A stretch of DNA of 64,000 nucleotides from Alkalihalobacillus trypoxylicola (GCF_001590785.1 NZ_LTAO01000012.1:682901-746900), one strand, 5' to 3'. Shown: positions 52,264-61,978, numbered from the stretch's first letter. The notes: a model not told the origin generated them from the sequence alone. Numbers and translations: made by a program.

Positions 52264-53085
52264 ATGGGTGTTATAAATACGGAGAGATGGCTTTGTTATT
52301 ATCTTAAATATTGGCATGAAAAAAAAGATAAGAAGCAGAAGCTTGACTGGCAAAGACAAATTTTAATACAACCATTAGAAAAGCGATTCTCTATGAAGGT
52401 AGAGGAAATTCATTCCTATTTTATGGACTTAGGTTTACCGAAGCCAGATTTACAGGTGGATGACCTAGTCACCCAATTTATTGAAAATAAAATTCTAGAA
52501 TCAACAGAAACGTATTATCAAAGACTTTTAAAAGAGTGGAATGGACCAGATGTTCCTATTTATATCTTTCCACTGATTTCCTCAAATCAAAAAAAGCATG
52601 TTGATGAAAATAAAATGGGAGTTTCCTTTAGCGATTTCATTTGTTTATTTATCGAACCATTAATTGATGAGAGAGGGATTCAATCATTAATGACCCATGA
52701 ATATCATCATGTTTGCAGATTAGCTCTCACGAACGAAACAGAGGAAAAAATCACACTACTTGAGTCAATCGTCATGGAAGGATTAGCAGAAGCAGCAGTA
52801 AAAGAAGAGGTAGGTACGGAACATGTAGCCAATTGGATGACACGATATAATGAAGAGTTTTGTAGAGGGTGGTTTGAACGTTTGATTCAACCAAATTTGT
52901 TGATGCAAGGTAGAAAGAGTTATCATGAATTATTATTTGGAGATAGAACGAAGCAAATTCCCGAAATGATTGGTTATGCTGTTGGATATTATTTAATTCA
53001 ATCCGTAGTGAAAAAAGAAAAAATAAAAACAAAGGAACTGTTAAAGCTTTCTTCCAATACCCTTTATGAGCTTTCGGGTTGGTAA
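52264..53085 (+). CDS. yjaZ: YjaZ, predicted zinc protease (DUF2268)
   Basis: A 273-residue protein with the DUF2268 metalloprotease-like domain. The zinc-binding motif HEYHH is in LMTHEYHHVCRLAL near residue 151, and a downstream Glu in VMEGLAEAAV could be the third ligand. The N-terminal helical part has no signal peptide, so it is cytoplasmic. AAAAGGAGG precedes the ATG. It stands before yjbA and trpS as in B. subtilis yjaZ. The substrate is unknown. Confidence 0.85.
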   Translation: MGVINTERWLCYYLKYWHEKKDKKQKLDWQRQILIQPLEKRFSMKVEEIHSYFMDLGLPKPDLQVDDLVTQFIENKILESTETYYQRLLKEWNGPDVPIYIFPLISSNQKKHVDENKMGVSFSDFICLFIEPLIDERGIQSLMTHEYHHVCRLALTNETEEKITLLESIVMEGLAEAAVKEEVGTEHVANWMTRYNEEFCRGWFERLIQPNLLMQGRKSYHELLFGDRTKQIPEMIGYAVGYYLIQSVVKKEKIKTKELLKLSSNTLYELSGW

Positions 53086-53198
53086 GTGCTTTTCATATAG
53101 TCATAACGAATTCAATTTAGAGTAACGATGTGGAATAAATTGGTTAACTATTGACCATACTTAAGGTACAATTCTTTTCTATGTTAGGAGGAGTATCA

Positions 53199-53945
53199 AT
53201 GGTCCAAATGAGAGATGTTTGGGTAAATTGGTTTGAGGGAGAAGAAAATGGTTATAATGTTTGTCCTTTTTATGAGTGGCGTAGTGAGGACCGGGTAGAG
53301 GTTTTAGATCAGGTTATTGTCATAAAAGTGACAGAGGCATTGTTTCATTACATTGAAAATGATTTAGCAGATTTACCTGAATATTTATTAAAAGCCGTTC
53401 ATAATCAAAGCTATTTAAGAAAAAATATGACAAGGATCCAATTAGATTATTGCTTTATTGCTACGGATGGAAACCGAATCATTGCAGTAGATACAATGGG
53501 TTATAAAACCCCCATACGAAAAAGCAGACTTTCTCCGAGACAGGAGCAGCTTGTTTATGAAGTATTGGAACAAAACCATTGTGAATATTTCGAGATGGAG
53601 TTACCTTACGAAGAGAAGGAATTTCATCTTCTATCACCACATCCAAATGAAATGAATGGTTTAACAAGAAAAGAGCGTCAGATGAAACAGATATTGTATA
53701 TGACTTTAGATCAATTATTTACAAGTGGTGATGATGCAGAAATTCGCTATTGGTTTACAGAATGGGCACCTCAATCCTATCGTTCCATTCAGAAAATGTC
53801 TAAAGAAGAGGTCATGGAAAATATGTATCAGGATATAAAAAGTGGTTGGAGTAATAGGCATCACCAATTATGTCAATCATTAGTTAAAGGACAAGCATTT
53901 TTTGAGAAATTATGGGATTTAGAACAGGGTGAAAGTGTTAAATAA
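53199..53945 (+). CDS. yjbA: YjbA, UPF0736 family
   Basis: The 248-residue protein starts at 53199 behind TTAGGAGGAG; a longer frame from 53151 runs through that site. The opening [20 protein letters not shown] and [16 protein letters not shown] are typical of the YjbA family found only in Bacillales, of unknown function. The gene lies between yjaZ and trpS as in B. subtilis. No membrane segment or catalytic motif is visible. Confidence 0.85.
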   Translation: MVQMRDVWVNWFEGEENGYNVCPFYEWRSEDRVEVLDQVIVIKVTEALFHYIENDLADLPEYLLKAVHNQSYLRKNMTRIQLDYCFIATDGNRIIAVDTMGYKTPIRKSRLSPRQEQLVYEVLEQNHCEYFEMELPYEEKEFHLLSPHPNEMNGLTRKERQMKQILYMTLDQLFTSGDDAEIRYWFTEWAPQSYRSIQKMSKEEVMENMYQDIKSGWSNRHHQLCQSLVKGQAFFEKLWDLEQGESVK

Positions 53946-54074
53946 ACTGGGTTCCTATTTAATGATCTCCCCAAAAACCCTAGTGGTTTACTTAATCAGA
54001 GGCTTATATTAATATATAGTAGAGATAAAATGTGAAAATAATGTTATAAATAACGAACAGTAAATTTTTTAGCA

Positions 54075-54102
54075 TTGTTGTAGGGTTTAAATCTGCTATA
54101 AT
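54075..54102 (+). promoter_or_regulatory. Sigma-A promoter of the 40-residue membrane protein gene
   Basis: TTGTTG (54075-54080), 16 bases and TATAAT (54097-54102) lie 35 bases before the ATG. Confidence 0.6.
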
Positions 54103-54137
54103 AGACAAGAATAAGCTTAAAGGAGGGGAGTCTGTCC

Positions 54138-54260
54138 ATGGAAAATTGGGATGGTTTTGCTCGTCTAGTCATGCAAATTTTTACGGTTGTTTTATTAGTA
54201 GGAACTGTAGGATTATCATTTTTTGTTGGTAAAATAATGAGAAGAAATAGTGGATATTAA
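54138..54260 (+). CDS. 40-residue single-pass membrane protein
   Basis: The ATG follows AGGAGGGGAG. The peptide starts MENWDGFARLVMQIFTVVLL and continues through VGTVGLSFFVGKIMRRNSGY: one membrane span between a polar start and a basic end. It has its own promoter and terminator, so it is a genuine small transcription unit. It shares a GTVG-containing span with two other tiny proteins here. The function is unknown. Confidence 0.7.
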   Translation: MENWDGFARLVMQIFTVVLLVGTVGLSFFVGKIMRRNSGY

Positions 54261-54296
54261 AAAAAACGGGTATCGCTCAGAAGCGAACCCGTTTTT
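54261..54296. terminator. Bidirectional terminator between small gene and trpS
   Basis: AAAAACGGGT and TCGCT pair with AGCGA and ACCCGTTTTT around a four-base loop, with A- and T-runs on both sides. Confidence 0.9.
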
Positions 54297-54321
54297 AATT
54301 TGGTTTGGAATCATAACCGTT

Positions 54322-55341
<1,020 letters not shown>

Positions 55342-55517
55342 TCATCTCTATTTAATGAATGTTATAAAAGTAATATTTCTCTTTATTTATCTTATTATCT
55401 TAACGGAATCCATTTAAAACGTAAACAACTGTAGGACAATTATGAAAATTAGCGAATAATTTTCCTTCTAACTTGTATATTAAAAACAAGACTACTTTTT
55501 AGGAGAGATGGAAAAAC

Positions 55518-56672
55518 ATGAATAATCGTCCACTTATCTTTTCCGCTTCAATTGGACAAGGACATTATCAAGCGGCTCTATCTTTACAAAAGCAAATGCT
55601 TACAGATCAACACTTTCACCCTGAAATTATCGACGTTTTTGAAGGAGCACATCCGTTTGTTACTAACTTTATTAAGCGATCTTATCTATGGGTGATTCAG
55701 AAAAGACCAGAAGTTTGGAAAAAAATATATGTGGAAATGGATAGCTTTCAGTTTTGGTTAAAGAGAGTTTTGAACGCTTATGTAAAAACATTTGCGAAGT
55801 TACTAAATGAAAAGCAGCCTCCTTTTATTATTTCCACACATCCAATCTCTACTTGGTTATTAGGCTTAGTGAAGGAGTTTTCAAATAATAAGGTTCCACT
55901 ATTTAGTGTTATTACCGATTTTTCCTTCCATAGAGCTTATTTAATTAAAAATGTTGATGCTTATTTTACAGTAGATGCTACTACGTTAAATTTAAATATA
56001 ATGATGGATACAGAAATAAAACCGATGATTTTTAATACAGGAATTCCTTTTCCGAGTAAGCTTTCCATGCAAAATCAACTTGATATCCGGAAGAAGCTTC
56101 AAATTCCAGAAAATAAACGTACTATTCTCATTGCAAGTGGTGGCGAAGGGTTATTTGATTTTGTAAAAATTATCTCTTTGTTACAAACTTTACCCTTTGC
56201 TGTCACCATTATATGTATGGTGGGATTTAATCAATCTATCGTTCAAAAAATCAATAAGGTGTCTTCAAAGCATGAGATTATTATTCACCATTTTACGGAT
56301 TCTTTCTTGGAATTTGTCCAATGTAGTGATGTAATGATTTCGAAAGCAGGGGGATTAACTCTCAGTGAAGCTTTAGCTTCGGGAACTCCTTTAATTATTT
56401 ATCGGCCAATAGCAGGTCACGAAGAAGAAAATGCGTTAATCTTAGAAAATTGGGGTGCTGCTTTATACGCAAGAAACCAAAAAGATTTAATTAACTACAT
56501 TCGAGATATGCTCGCTGATTCATCCAAACGAGAATCTTTAGTAAGATCGGCTCAAAAATATAAAAAACCTCATGCTTCAAAAGAAATTATGGAGCATATT
56601 TATCATCATTATGGTCAGCAACGCGTTTTTTGCGACGCTCTACCAAACGTAGCATCCATAATACAAAATTAA
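55518..56672 (+). CDS. GT28-type glycosyltransferase, MGDG synthase/UgtP-like
   Basis: A 384-residue two-domain GT-B enzyme related to the MurG/diacylglycerol glucosyltransferase group. The N-terminal domain begins LIFSASIGQGHYQAALSL (the GxGH acceptor motif) and includes IISTHPISTWLL. The C-terminal UDP-sugar domain has LIASGGEGLFDF, ISKAGGLTLSEALASGTPLI and GHEEENALIL. It probably adds sugar from a UDP donor to a lipid at the membrane face. GGAGAG precedes the ATG. Its last 86 bases overlap a convergent small gene. The exact acceptor is unknown. Confidence 0.85.
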   Translation: MNNRPLIFSASIGQGHYQAALSLQKQMLTDQHFHPEIIDVFEGAHPFVTNFIKRSYLWVIQKRPEVWKKIYVEMDSFQFWLKRVLNAYVKTFAKLLNEKQPPFIISTHPISTWLLGLVKEFSNNKVPLFSVITDFSFHRAYLIKNVDAYFTVDATTLNLNIMMDTEIKPMIFNTGIPFPSKLSMQNQLDIRKKLQIPENKRTILIASGGEGLFDFVKIISLLQTLPFAVTIICMVGFNQSIVQKINKVSSKHEIIIHHFTDSFLEFVQCSDVMISKAGGLTLSEALASGTPLIIYRPIAGHEEENALILENWGAALYARNQKDLINYIRDMLADSSKRESLVRSAQKYKKPHASKEIMEHIYHHYGQQRVFCDALPNVASIIQN

Positions 56673-56787
56673 TTATTATTAACGGATACATGAGCCAAGC
56701 GTTTACAACATCATTTATGTAAGAATAAATAATTGTAATGACTAAAGGGATAAGCGCAATGATTTGATATATTTGAATCTTGGTCAT
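56587..56787 (-). CDS. Small two-span membrane protein, antisense overlap with glycosyltransferase
   Basis: A 66-residue protein starting at 56787 with AAGGAGG 11 bases upstream (spacing slightly long). It has two hydrophobic segments (IIALIPLVITIIYSYI and WLMYPLIIINFVLWML) and a basic C-terminus (RLVERRKKRVADH). Its 3' end overlaps the last 86 bases of the glycosyltransferase gene on the other strand. No family is recognised, but composition supports a real membrane protein. Confidence 0.55.
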   Translation of the reverse strand: MTKIQIYQIIALIPLVITIIYSYINDVVNAWLMYPLIIINFVLWMLRLVERRKKRVADHNDDKYAP

Positions 56788-56869
56788 TTTTTTATTAACC
56801 TCCTTGTCCTCAGTACTCTTCATTATAAAGAATTTTGAACAGCAATTAAATAAAAAAGGGAGTTTATCT

Positions 56870-57424
56870 ATGTTTAATCAGAAAAGAAAAAGGATTTTCT
56901 TGTTAGGAACGATTTTAATCGTAAGTTTTTTATATACACAAATTGAGTACTTATTTTCACATGTAGAAGAGACGATTGCTGCAGAAAAAGTAGGGGTGAA
57001 TATTGAAGACTTTGCCCCGAATATAGTTGGTGAAACATTAAATGGAGAGTCCTTTGAATTAGAAAAACTAAGAGGGAAAAAAGTTATTTTGAATTTTTTT
57101 GCTACCTGGTGCTACCCATGTCAAGAGGAGATGCCTTTAATTTCTAGACTTATTCAGCATTTACCTGCGAATGAAATAGAATTTGTAGCTATAAACTTAA
57201 CAAGTCAAGAAAATAGTATGAAGGATATAACTCCTTTCTTGAACCATTTTAAAGCAGAACTTGATCCGGTTCTAGATGTAGATGGAGATATCATGAACAC
57301 ATATCGGATTATTGGAATACCGACTACATTTATACTTGATGAAGAAGGGATGATTATCGAAAGGGTAGATGGACCATTAACGAAGGAATTAATTGAAAGA
57401 GTTTTGTCAGTTTCCATTCATTAA
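56870..57424 (+). CDS. TlpA/ResA-like membrane-anchored thioredoxin
   Basis: The 184-residue protein starts at 56870 behind AAAGGGAG; the longer frame from 56780 overlaps the divergent gene. An N-terminal anchor (FLLGTILIVSFLYT) places the thioredoxin domain outside the membrane. The active site is WCYPC (Cys81 and Cys84) and the cis-Pro loop reads GIPTTFIL. Such proteins reduce apocytochrome c or other extracellular disulfides. The ResA motif is CEPC, so this is a relative rather than ResA itself. It ends in a terminator shared with the HD gene. Confidence 0.88.
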   Translation: MFNQKRKRIFLLGTILIVSFLYTQIEYLFSHVEETIAAEKVGVNIEDFAPNIVGETLNGESFELEKLRGKKVILNFFATWCYPCQEEMPLISRLIQHLPANEIEFVAINLTSQENSMKDITPFLNHFKAELDPVLDVDGDIMNTYRIIGIPTTFILDEEGMIIERVDGPLTKELIERVLSVSIH

Positions 57425-57429
57425 TATAC

Positions 57430-57469
57430 AAAAACTGCCTTTACAGTATAAACTGAAGGCAGTTTTTTT
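57430..57469. terminator. Bidirectional terminator
   Basis: AAAAACTGCCTTTACAGT pairs with AACTGAAGGCAGTTTTTTT across a short loop (small mismatch), serving the thioredoxin and HD genes. Confidence 0.85.
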
Positions 57470-58007
57470 ATGAAGAATCTTTTTCTAAAAGATTACGATT
57501 CATTTTATCTGAAACCATTTGGTCAAGAGTCGATAGCATTTTTTTAGCTTTAGATGGAGAGATGGTTCGGTAGTGATGGTTTCCTGCTGGTTCTTCATCA
57601 GCTTGGTCGGCTAAATGAACAACTTCCTGTAAAGGAGTAAGCTGTAAATTCCCTTTTGGTAAATAAGAATCTGTATGCAGAAGAATAGCTAAGGAAATAT
57701 CCTTCGCATTTTTGGGATGCTCACCTAAACGAATTAAAAGCTTATGTGCCCTTTCAGCTCCTTTAATGGCATGGATATCGTTTGCTTTATATAAACTAAA
57801 GTCCCATTCACCATCTCTATACCAAGTATAATGGCCAATGTCGTGAAGTAATGCAGCCTTTGTGGCTAGATCAGGATTCACCTTATGTTTTCCAGATAAA
57901 TGAAAGGCATGATATGCGCATGAGATTGCATGTGCCATACCAGACCGATTGACATATTTTTGGGTAATATGATGATGATAAATATCCATTAATGTTACAT
58001 ATCTCAT
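57468..58007 (-). CDS. HD-domain phosphohydrolase
   Basis: A 179-residue HD-superfamily protein. The metal-binding HD pair is in AALLHDIGHYTWY (His55, Asp56), with an upstream His in HAISCAYHAF and downstream HAIKGAERAHKLL and VHLADQADE supplying further ligands. It is likely to be a nucleotide phosphohydrolase of unknown substrate. AAAGGAG precedes the ATG. It is a single gene on the minus strand. Confidence 0.82.
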   Translation of the reverse strand: MRYVTLMDIYHHHITQKYVNRSGMAHAISCAYHAFHLSGKHKVNPDLATKAALLHDIGHYTWYRDGEWDFSLYKANDIHAIKGAERAHKLLIRLGEHPKNAKDISLAILLHTDSYLPKGNLQLTPLQEVVHLADQADEEPAGNHHYRTISPSKAKKMLSTLDQMVSDKMNRNLLEKDSS

Positions 58008-58204
58008 AAGCGAAATCTCCTTTCTCTTTTTTAATTGGTTTAATTTTCTAACAGTAAAAAATTATATTTTTTCTATTATATAGAGATCCTATAATGGATG
58101 CAACTATTAAAAGATCCCATTTTTAAATTAACCTGTAGGTGACTTTCTTCTAATCAATGTTCTCTGTTATACTAAGAATACTCAAAGGAAAATGAGGTGA
58201 GCTT

Positions 58205-58852
58205 TTGGCAACAACACATACCTTCTCGAAATCAGAAGAAATAGCTAATGCCATTACACATGGAATTGGAGCGGTTTTAAGTGTAGCAGCGTTAGTATTG
58301 CTAATTATTTATTCAAGTCTTTATGGCTCTGCCTGGCATATCGTAAGTTTTTCCATTTATGGTGTGACGATGCTACTTCTTTACCTATCATCAACACTAC
58401 TGCATAGTTTGCCCAGAGGAAAGGGAAAAGATGTTTTTGAAATATTAGATCATGCGGCCATTTACTTATTTATAGCAGGAACCTATACACCTATCACTTT
58501 AGTAATCGTTCAAGGTACACTTGGCTGGGCGCTGTTTGGAATCGTCTGGGGATTAGCTATTGCAGGAATCATTTTTAAAGTGTTTTTTGTAAAAAAATTT
58601 TTATTTGTGTCTACATTTTTTTATATCGTGATGGGATGGATGGTCGTTTTTGCTTTTCAACCGATCTTATCGTACCTGCCTTTTCCTGGTATCGTATTAT
58701 TAGTTTCTGGAGGCCTGTGCTATACAATAGGGACGATTTTTTATTTGTGGCGCGGCTTTAAATACCATCATGCAATATGGCATTTGTTTGTATTAGCTGG
58801 AAGTGTTACACATTTCTTTGCTATCCTATTATATGTTTTACCCGCTAGATGA
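58205..58852 (+). CDS. Hemolysin III family membrane protein (YqfA/PAQR-like)
   Basis: A 215-residue protein with seven predicted membrane spans and the conserved residues of the hemolysin III/PAQR family: EIANAITHGIGA, SSTLLHSLPRGKGKDVFEILDHAAIYLFIAGTYTP split over two spans, and the final HAIWHLFVLAGSVTHFF. The conserved His, Ser and Asp residues can bind zinc. Related proteins are called hemolysins historically; PAQR receptors and the E. coli and Bacillus members affect membrane lipid homeostasis. The TTG start lies after GAGGTGAG. A terminator follows. Confidence 0.87.
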   Translation: MATTHTFSKSEEIANAITHGIGAVLSVAALVLLIIYSSLYGSAWHIVSFSIYGVTMLLLYLSSTLLHSLPRGKGKDVFEILDHAAIYLFIAGTYTPITLVIVQGTLGWALFGIVWGLAIAGIIFKVFFVKKFLFVSTFFYIVMGWMVVFAFQPILSYLPFPGIVLLVSGGLCYTIGTIFYLWRGFKYHHAIWHLFVLAGSVTHFFAILLYVLPAR

Positions 58853-58853
58853 C

Positions 58854-58890
58854 ATCCTAAATCAATCTTTTTGATTTAGGATTTGTTTTT
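58854..58890 (+). terminator. Terminator of the hemolysin III gene
   Basis: ATCCTAAATCAA pairs with TTGATTTAGGAT around a four-base loop, followed by TTGTTTTT. Confidence 0.82.
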
Positions 58891-58897
58891 AGATGAG

Positions 58898-59151
58898 TGA
58901 ATCTCAACATTAAGTGAAACCAACCATTCAATATAAAAAATGTGTTGAATCGTTGTGAATACACTCGGTGATTGTAACGGTAGGTAGTGACTCCCAAAGG
59001 ATGAGCGCCGTTTGAAGATCCACTCTGACGAAGCCTTGCGTAGTCGGAGTTAGCTGAAGACAAGCCCTTGGGAAAGCATCTACCTAAAGTGGAAATCAAA
59101 CACCTAATCGTTTGGTTTTCATTATAAGATAGGAATGATGAAATTGATTCA
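58898..59151 (+). repeat. Dispersed structured repeat, copy R5 (full core)
   Basis: Starts TGAATCTCAACATTAAGTGA, ends GATGAAATTGATTCA. The core runs from GGTAGGTAGTGACTCCCAAA to CCCTTGGGAAAGCATCTACC, with the CTCTGAC/GTCGGAG central hairpin. It lies just after the hemolysin III terminator. A 103-codon minus frame (58857-59168) crossing it is not regarded as a gene. Confidence 0.92.
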
Positions 59152-59200
59152 CATACATAAATGTTCAACCATTTTATTTACGTAGAGGAGGGGGGAGTCG

Positions 59201-59431
59201 TTGTACATAACGATTGGAGAATTAGCAGATTATTTAGGGGTGAGCGAGAGATATTTATTTGAAAGAGTTCATAACGGGAAAATTCAAGCCGTTTACGATG
59301 GACAACAATACCTTTTTAATAAAACTCAATTTTCTTGGCATAAAGAACAGCTTGACCTGAAAAGAAAACAATTGAAGCTAGAATTAGAAGAAGAATTACC
59401 AGAAGATTGGGATGCTAAAGATGAGGATTAA
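59201..59431 (+). CDS. Small excisionase/MerR-like DNA-binding protein
   Basis: A 76-residue protein with a winged helix-turn-helix of the excisionase type: YITIGELADYLGVSERYLFERVHNGKIQAVYDGQQYLFN over residues 2-41. A charged helix rich in Lys and Glu follows (LDLKRKQLKLELEEELPEDW). The TTG start has GAGGAGGGGGG upstream. There is no integrase nearby, so it is more likely a chromosomal regulator or accessory protein. It begins 49 bases after repeat R5 and precedes the DUF4015 gene by 50 bases. Confidence 0.7.
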   Translation: MYITIGELADYLGVSERYLFERVHNGKIQAVYDGQQYLFNKTQFSWHKEQLDLKRKQLKLELEEELPEDWDAKDED

Positions 59432-59481
59432 GAGACACACTAAAATGAATAAAAAATGTGTTAAAAAAGGCAGTGATAATT

Positions 59482-60684
59482 GTGGGGAAAAAATGTTATA
59501 TACTAATACCTTTTTGTCTATTAGTTGTTTTAATAATGTCCATTTCTGCGGATGCACAGTCTGATTTATCAAATGTAAAAGAACATCCACAGAAACAAAA
59601 TAGTAAAGAAGCCTTACAGCTACCAGAATCGCTAGTGAGATTTACTACACACACAAGCTTAGATATTCCATATCCAGAGGATGGTGTTAGAGGGATTTAT
59701 GTGACAGGTAATTCAGCTGGTGGTCAAAGGTTTGATTCATTAGTGAATTTAGTTTCAACAACTGATTTAAACGCAATGGTTATTGATATTAAAGAGGATC
59801 ATGGTTATTTAACGTATCGTCCTGAGGAGGATTCTCCCTATTATGATATATCTAAAAACTATATTGGGGATATAGAAGGGTTAATGAAAAGGCTGGAAGA
59901 AGAAAATATTTATCCAATTGCCAGAATTGTCGTATTCAAAGACACCGAATTAGCCGAGAAGAAGCCTGAGTGGTCCTTTTTAGAAGATGATAAGGTATGG
60001 AAGAATAACCGAAATGAAGCTTTTGTTAATCCATTTCTAAAAGAAGTATGGGAATACAATGTTGATATTGCTAAAAAAGCGGCAGAATTAGGGTTTAAGG
60101 AAATACAGTTTGATTATGTTCGTTTCCCAGAAGGCTTTGAAAGAAGAGATGAAGAACTCCGTTACGATGTAGGAGACTACTCAGGTGGGGATGGAGATCA
60201 AATCCAAAAAAGAGTACAAGCTGTTACTGATTTTGTTGCTTTTTCTAGAGAAGAATTAGCCAAATATGATGTGGACGTTTCGGTCGATATTTTTGGATAT
60301 GCTGCTACGATTAAAGAGGCACCAGGTATAGGACAAAACTTCTCGAAAATATCCGAAAATGTAGATGTCATTTCATCGATGATTTATCCGAGTCATTGGA
60401 CCCCTTATTTTAATATTGATAAGCCAGATTTGTACCCTTATGAATTAACAAAAGAATATGCAAAGGTTGAAAATGAAGTGCTAGGTGCTTTAGACAATCC
60501 GCCGATTTCAAGACCTTGGATTCAAGACTTTACAGCAAGTTGGTTAGGGCAGGGGAATTATATTCCTTATGGGGTAGAAGAGGTAGAAGCTCAAATAAGA
60601 GCATTAAATGAACAAGGCATTAGTGAATTTTTGCTATGGAATGCAGGGAATTCTTATACAGAAGGCGTTAACTACAAGCCATAA
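59482..60684 (+). CDS. Putative secreted glycoside hydrolase (DUF4015)
   Basis: A protein of about 400 residues. The GTG at 59482 is chosen since it starts the hydrophobic signal sequence (CYILIPFCLLVVLIMSISADA), but a GTG at 59458 is also possible and neither has a strong ribosome site. The rest is a DUF4015 TIM-barrel, from VRGIYVTGNSAGGQRFDSLV to ISEFLLWNAGNSYTEGVNY, with acidic pairs expected of glycosidases: VIDIKEDHGYLTY and EIQFDYVRFPEGF. The substrate is unknown. It could act on wall or environmental polysaccharide. Confidence 0.78.
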   Translation: MGKKCYILIPFCLLVVLIMSISADAQSDLSNVKEHPQKQNSKEALQLPESLVRFTTHTSLDIPYPEDGVRGIYVTGNSAGGQRFDSLVNLVSTTDLNAMVIDIKEDHGYLTYRPEEDSPYYDISKNYIGDIEGLMKRLEEENIYPIARIVVFKDTELAEKKPEWSFLEDDKVWKNNRNEAFVNPFLKEVWEYNVDIAKKAAELGFKEIQFDYVRFPEGFERRDEELRYDVGDYSGGDGDQIQKRVQAVTDFVAFSREELAKYDVDVSVDIFGYAATIKEAPGIGQNFSKISENVDVISSMIYPSHWTPYFNIDKPDLYPYELTKEYAKVENEVLGALDNPPISRPWIQDFTASWLGQGNYIPYGVEEVEAQIRALNEQGISEFLLWNAGNSYTEGVNYKP

Positions 60685-60761
60685 CACTCTAAAATAGAGG
60701 TTTATACTCCAATAAAAAAAGGAATTAAAAGCAGCATGAAAAGATATCGGAGGCTAAGAAT

Positions 60762-61343
60762 ATGAATTGGTATGAGAAATTAAATCAATATTTCCCCATT
60801 GAGGAAATGAAATCGAAAGAACATTTAGATTTATTATTAAAGGAAAAGGCAGAAATTTATTATAAAGATGAAGGACAAAATCATGTTATGATGTATGTAG
60901 AAACGGATGATTTTATATTTGTTGATTATTTATTCGTTTCAAAGGAGGCTAGAGGACAAGGGTTAGGAAAAAAGCTGTTAAATCAGCTTAAATCAAAAAA
61001 AAAGCCTATCATCTTAGAAGTTGAGCCTGTCGATTATTCAGATACAGATACGGAAAAGAGACAAAATTTTTATAATCGTGAAGGTTTCACTCATGCAAAA
61101 TCTATTGGTTATAAAAGGCGCTCTCTGGCAACAAATGAAGTAAATGAACTTGAAATTTTATATTGGGCTCCCGATAATGAATCTGAAAAAGTGATTTATG
61201 ACCAAATGAAGCAAACCTATGAAATGATCCATACGTATAAGGATGAGCTTATTTATGGGACAGCTTATGAGTCAGTAGATGAAGTATTAACCTTTGAAGA
61301 AAAAAAGAAAAAACAAGCATCGGATCAAGTAACACCATCATAG
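60762..61343 (+). CDS. yjbC: GNAT acetyltransferase YjbC
   Basis: A 193-residue GNAT protein. The acetyl-CoA loop ARGQGLGKKLLNQL follows the core strand DFIFVDYLFVSKE. Length, the EVEPVDYSDTDTEKRQNFYN segment and the position upstream of spx match B. subtilis yjbC, which is co-transcribed with spx. Here a 43-residue gene, repeat R6, a strong terminator and a separate promoter lie between yjbC and spx, so co-transcription is less likely. The substrate is unknown. Confidence 0.85.
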   Translation: MNWYEKLNQYFPIEEMKSKEHLDLLLKEKAEIYYKDEGQNHVMMYVETDDFIFVDYLFVSKEARGQGLGKKLLNQLKSKKKPIILEVEPVDYSDTDTEKRQNFYNREGFTHAKSIGYKRRSLATNEVNELEILYWAPDNESEKVIYDQMKQTYEMIHTYKDELIYGTAYESVDEVLTFEEKKKKQASDQVTPS

Positions 61344-61372
61344 ATTAAAGTATAGGTGGAGGTGTTTTGTCC

Positions 61373-61504
61373 ATGAGGAAAAAAGATAAGAAAAAAAAGG
61401 AAAAAAACCAAGTCATTAAAGAACTTTTGAAGAAAAATCTCAAAGGATTAAAAGTTAAAGGAAATAATCAAGCGAGACCATCATTTAATAAAACGATCGC
61501 TTAA
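61373..61504 (+). CDS. 43-residue lysine-rich small protein
   Basis: An ATG after GGAGGTG begins MRKKDKKKKEKNQVIKELLK and ends QARPSFNKTIA, a soluble basic peptide that might bind nucleic acid or ribosomes. It follows yjbC by 29 bases and is probably co-transcribed with it. Repeat R6 begins 15 bases after its stop codon. No homology is recognised. Confidence 0.55.
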   Translation: MRKKDKKKKEKNQVIKELLKKNLKGLKVKGNNQARPSFNKTIA

Positions 61505-61519
61505 AACTATATAGATGAG

Positions 61520-61782
61520 TGAATTTCATCATTGCTCTAAAGTGAATGAAACCGAACGCTTATTAAAAAATATGTCTTGAATGATTTTGAATTTACTCGT
61601 TGATTGAAACGGTAGGTAGTGACTCCCAAAGGATGAGCGCCGTTTGAAGATCCACTCTGACGAAGCTCTGCGTAGTCGGAGTTAGCTGAAAACAAGCCCT
61701 TGGGAAAGCATCTACCTAAAGTGGAAATCAAAAACCAAATTGTTCGGTTTTCATTATAAGATATGCATGATGAAATGGATTA
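61520..61782 (+). repeat. Dispersed structured repeat, copy R6 (full length)
   Basis: Starts TGAATTTCATCATTGCTCTA, ends GATGAAATGGATTA. The complete core has the CTCTGAC/GTCGGAG hairpin. It lies between the small lysine-rich gene and a terminator at 61824, so it is probably transcribed in the 3' part of the yjbC message. A 64-codon minus frame (61537-61731) inside it is not regarded as a gene. Confidence 0.92.
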
Positions 61783-61823
61783 GATAATAAGAGGTTTATA
61801 AACCGGCTTCTTATTATTCGAGG

Positions 61824-61854
61824 AGTGAAATGGATTTTCCATTTCACTTTTTTT
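61824..61854 (+). terminator. Intrinsic terminator after yjbC, small gene and R6
   Basis: AGTGAAATGG pairs with CCATTTCACT around a five-base loop and runs into seven T. Confidence 0.9.
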
Positions 61855-61943
61855 CTTAACTAACAATAGTTTATCAAAAAAAGTGGATGAAATATGAAAA
61901 AAATGTGGCTGAATTAAGTAAATCCTTACATAATAAAAAAAAC

Positions 61944-61967
61944 TTTCTAAACATATATGTTTAGAAA
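61944..61967. promoter_or_regulatory. Perfect 24-bp palindrome upstream of spx, candidate operator
   Basis: TTTCTAAACATA and its exact complement TATGTTTAGAAA are adjacent and form a perfect dyad. It overlaps the -35 region of a promoter with a perfect TATAAT at 61979-61984. Such dyads bind dimeric regulators, for example MarR/DUF24 types. In B. subtilis spx is controlled by PerR and YodB, whose known boxes do not look like this one. Confidence 0.65.
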
Positions 61968-61978
61968 CATATTTTTAG

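Noticed and set aside
59201-59431. Excisionase-like protein as evidence for a mobile element
   Set aside because: No integrase, recombinase or attachment-site pair was seen nearby, and the type also occurs as ordinary chromosomal regulators.
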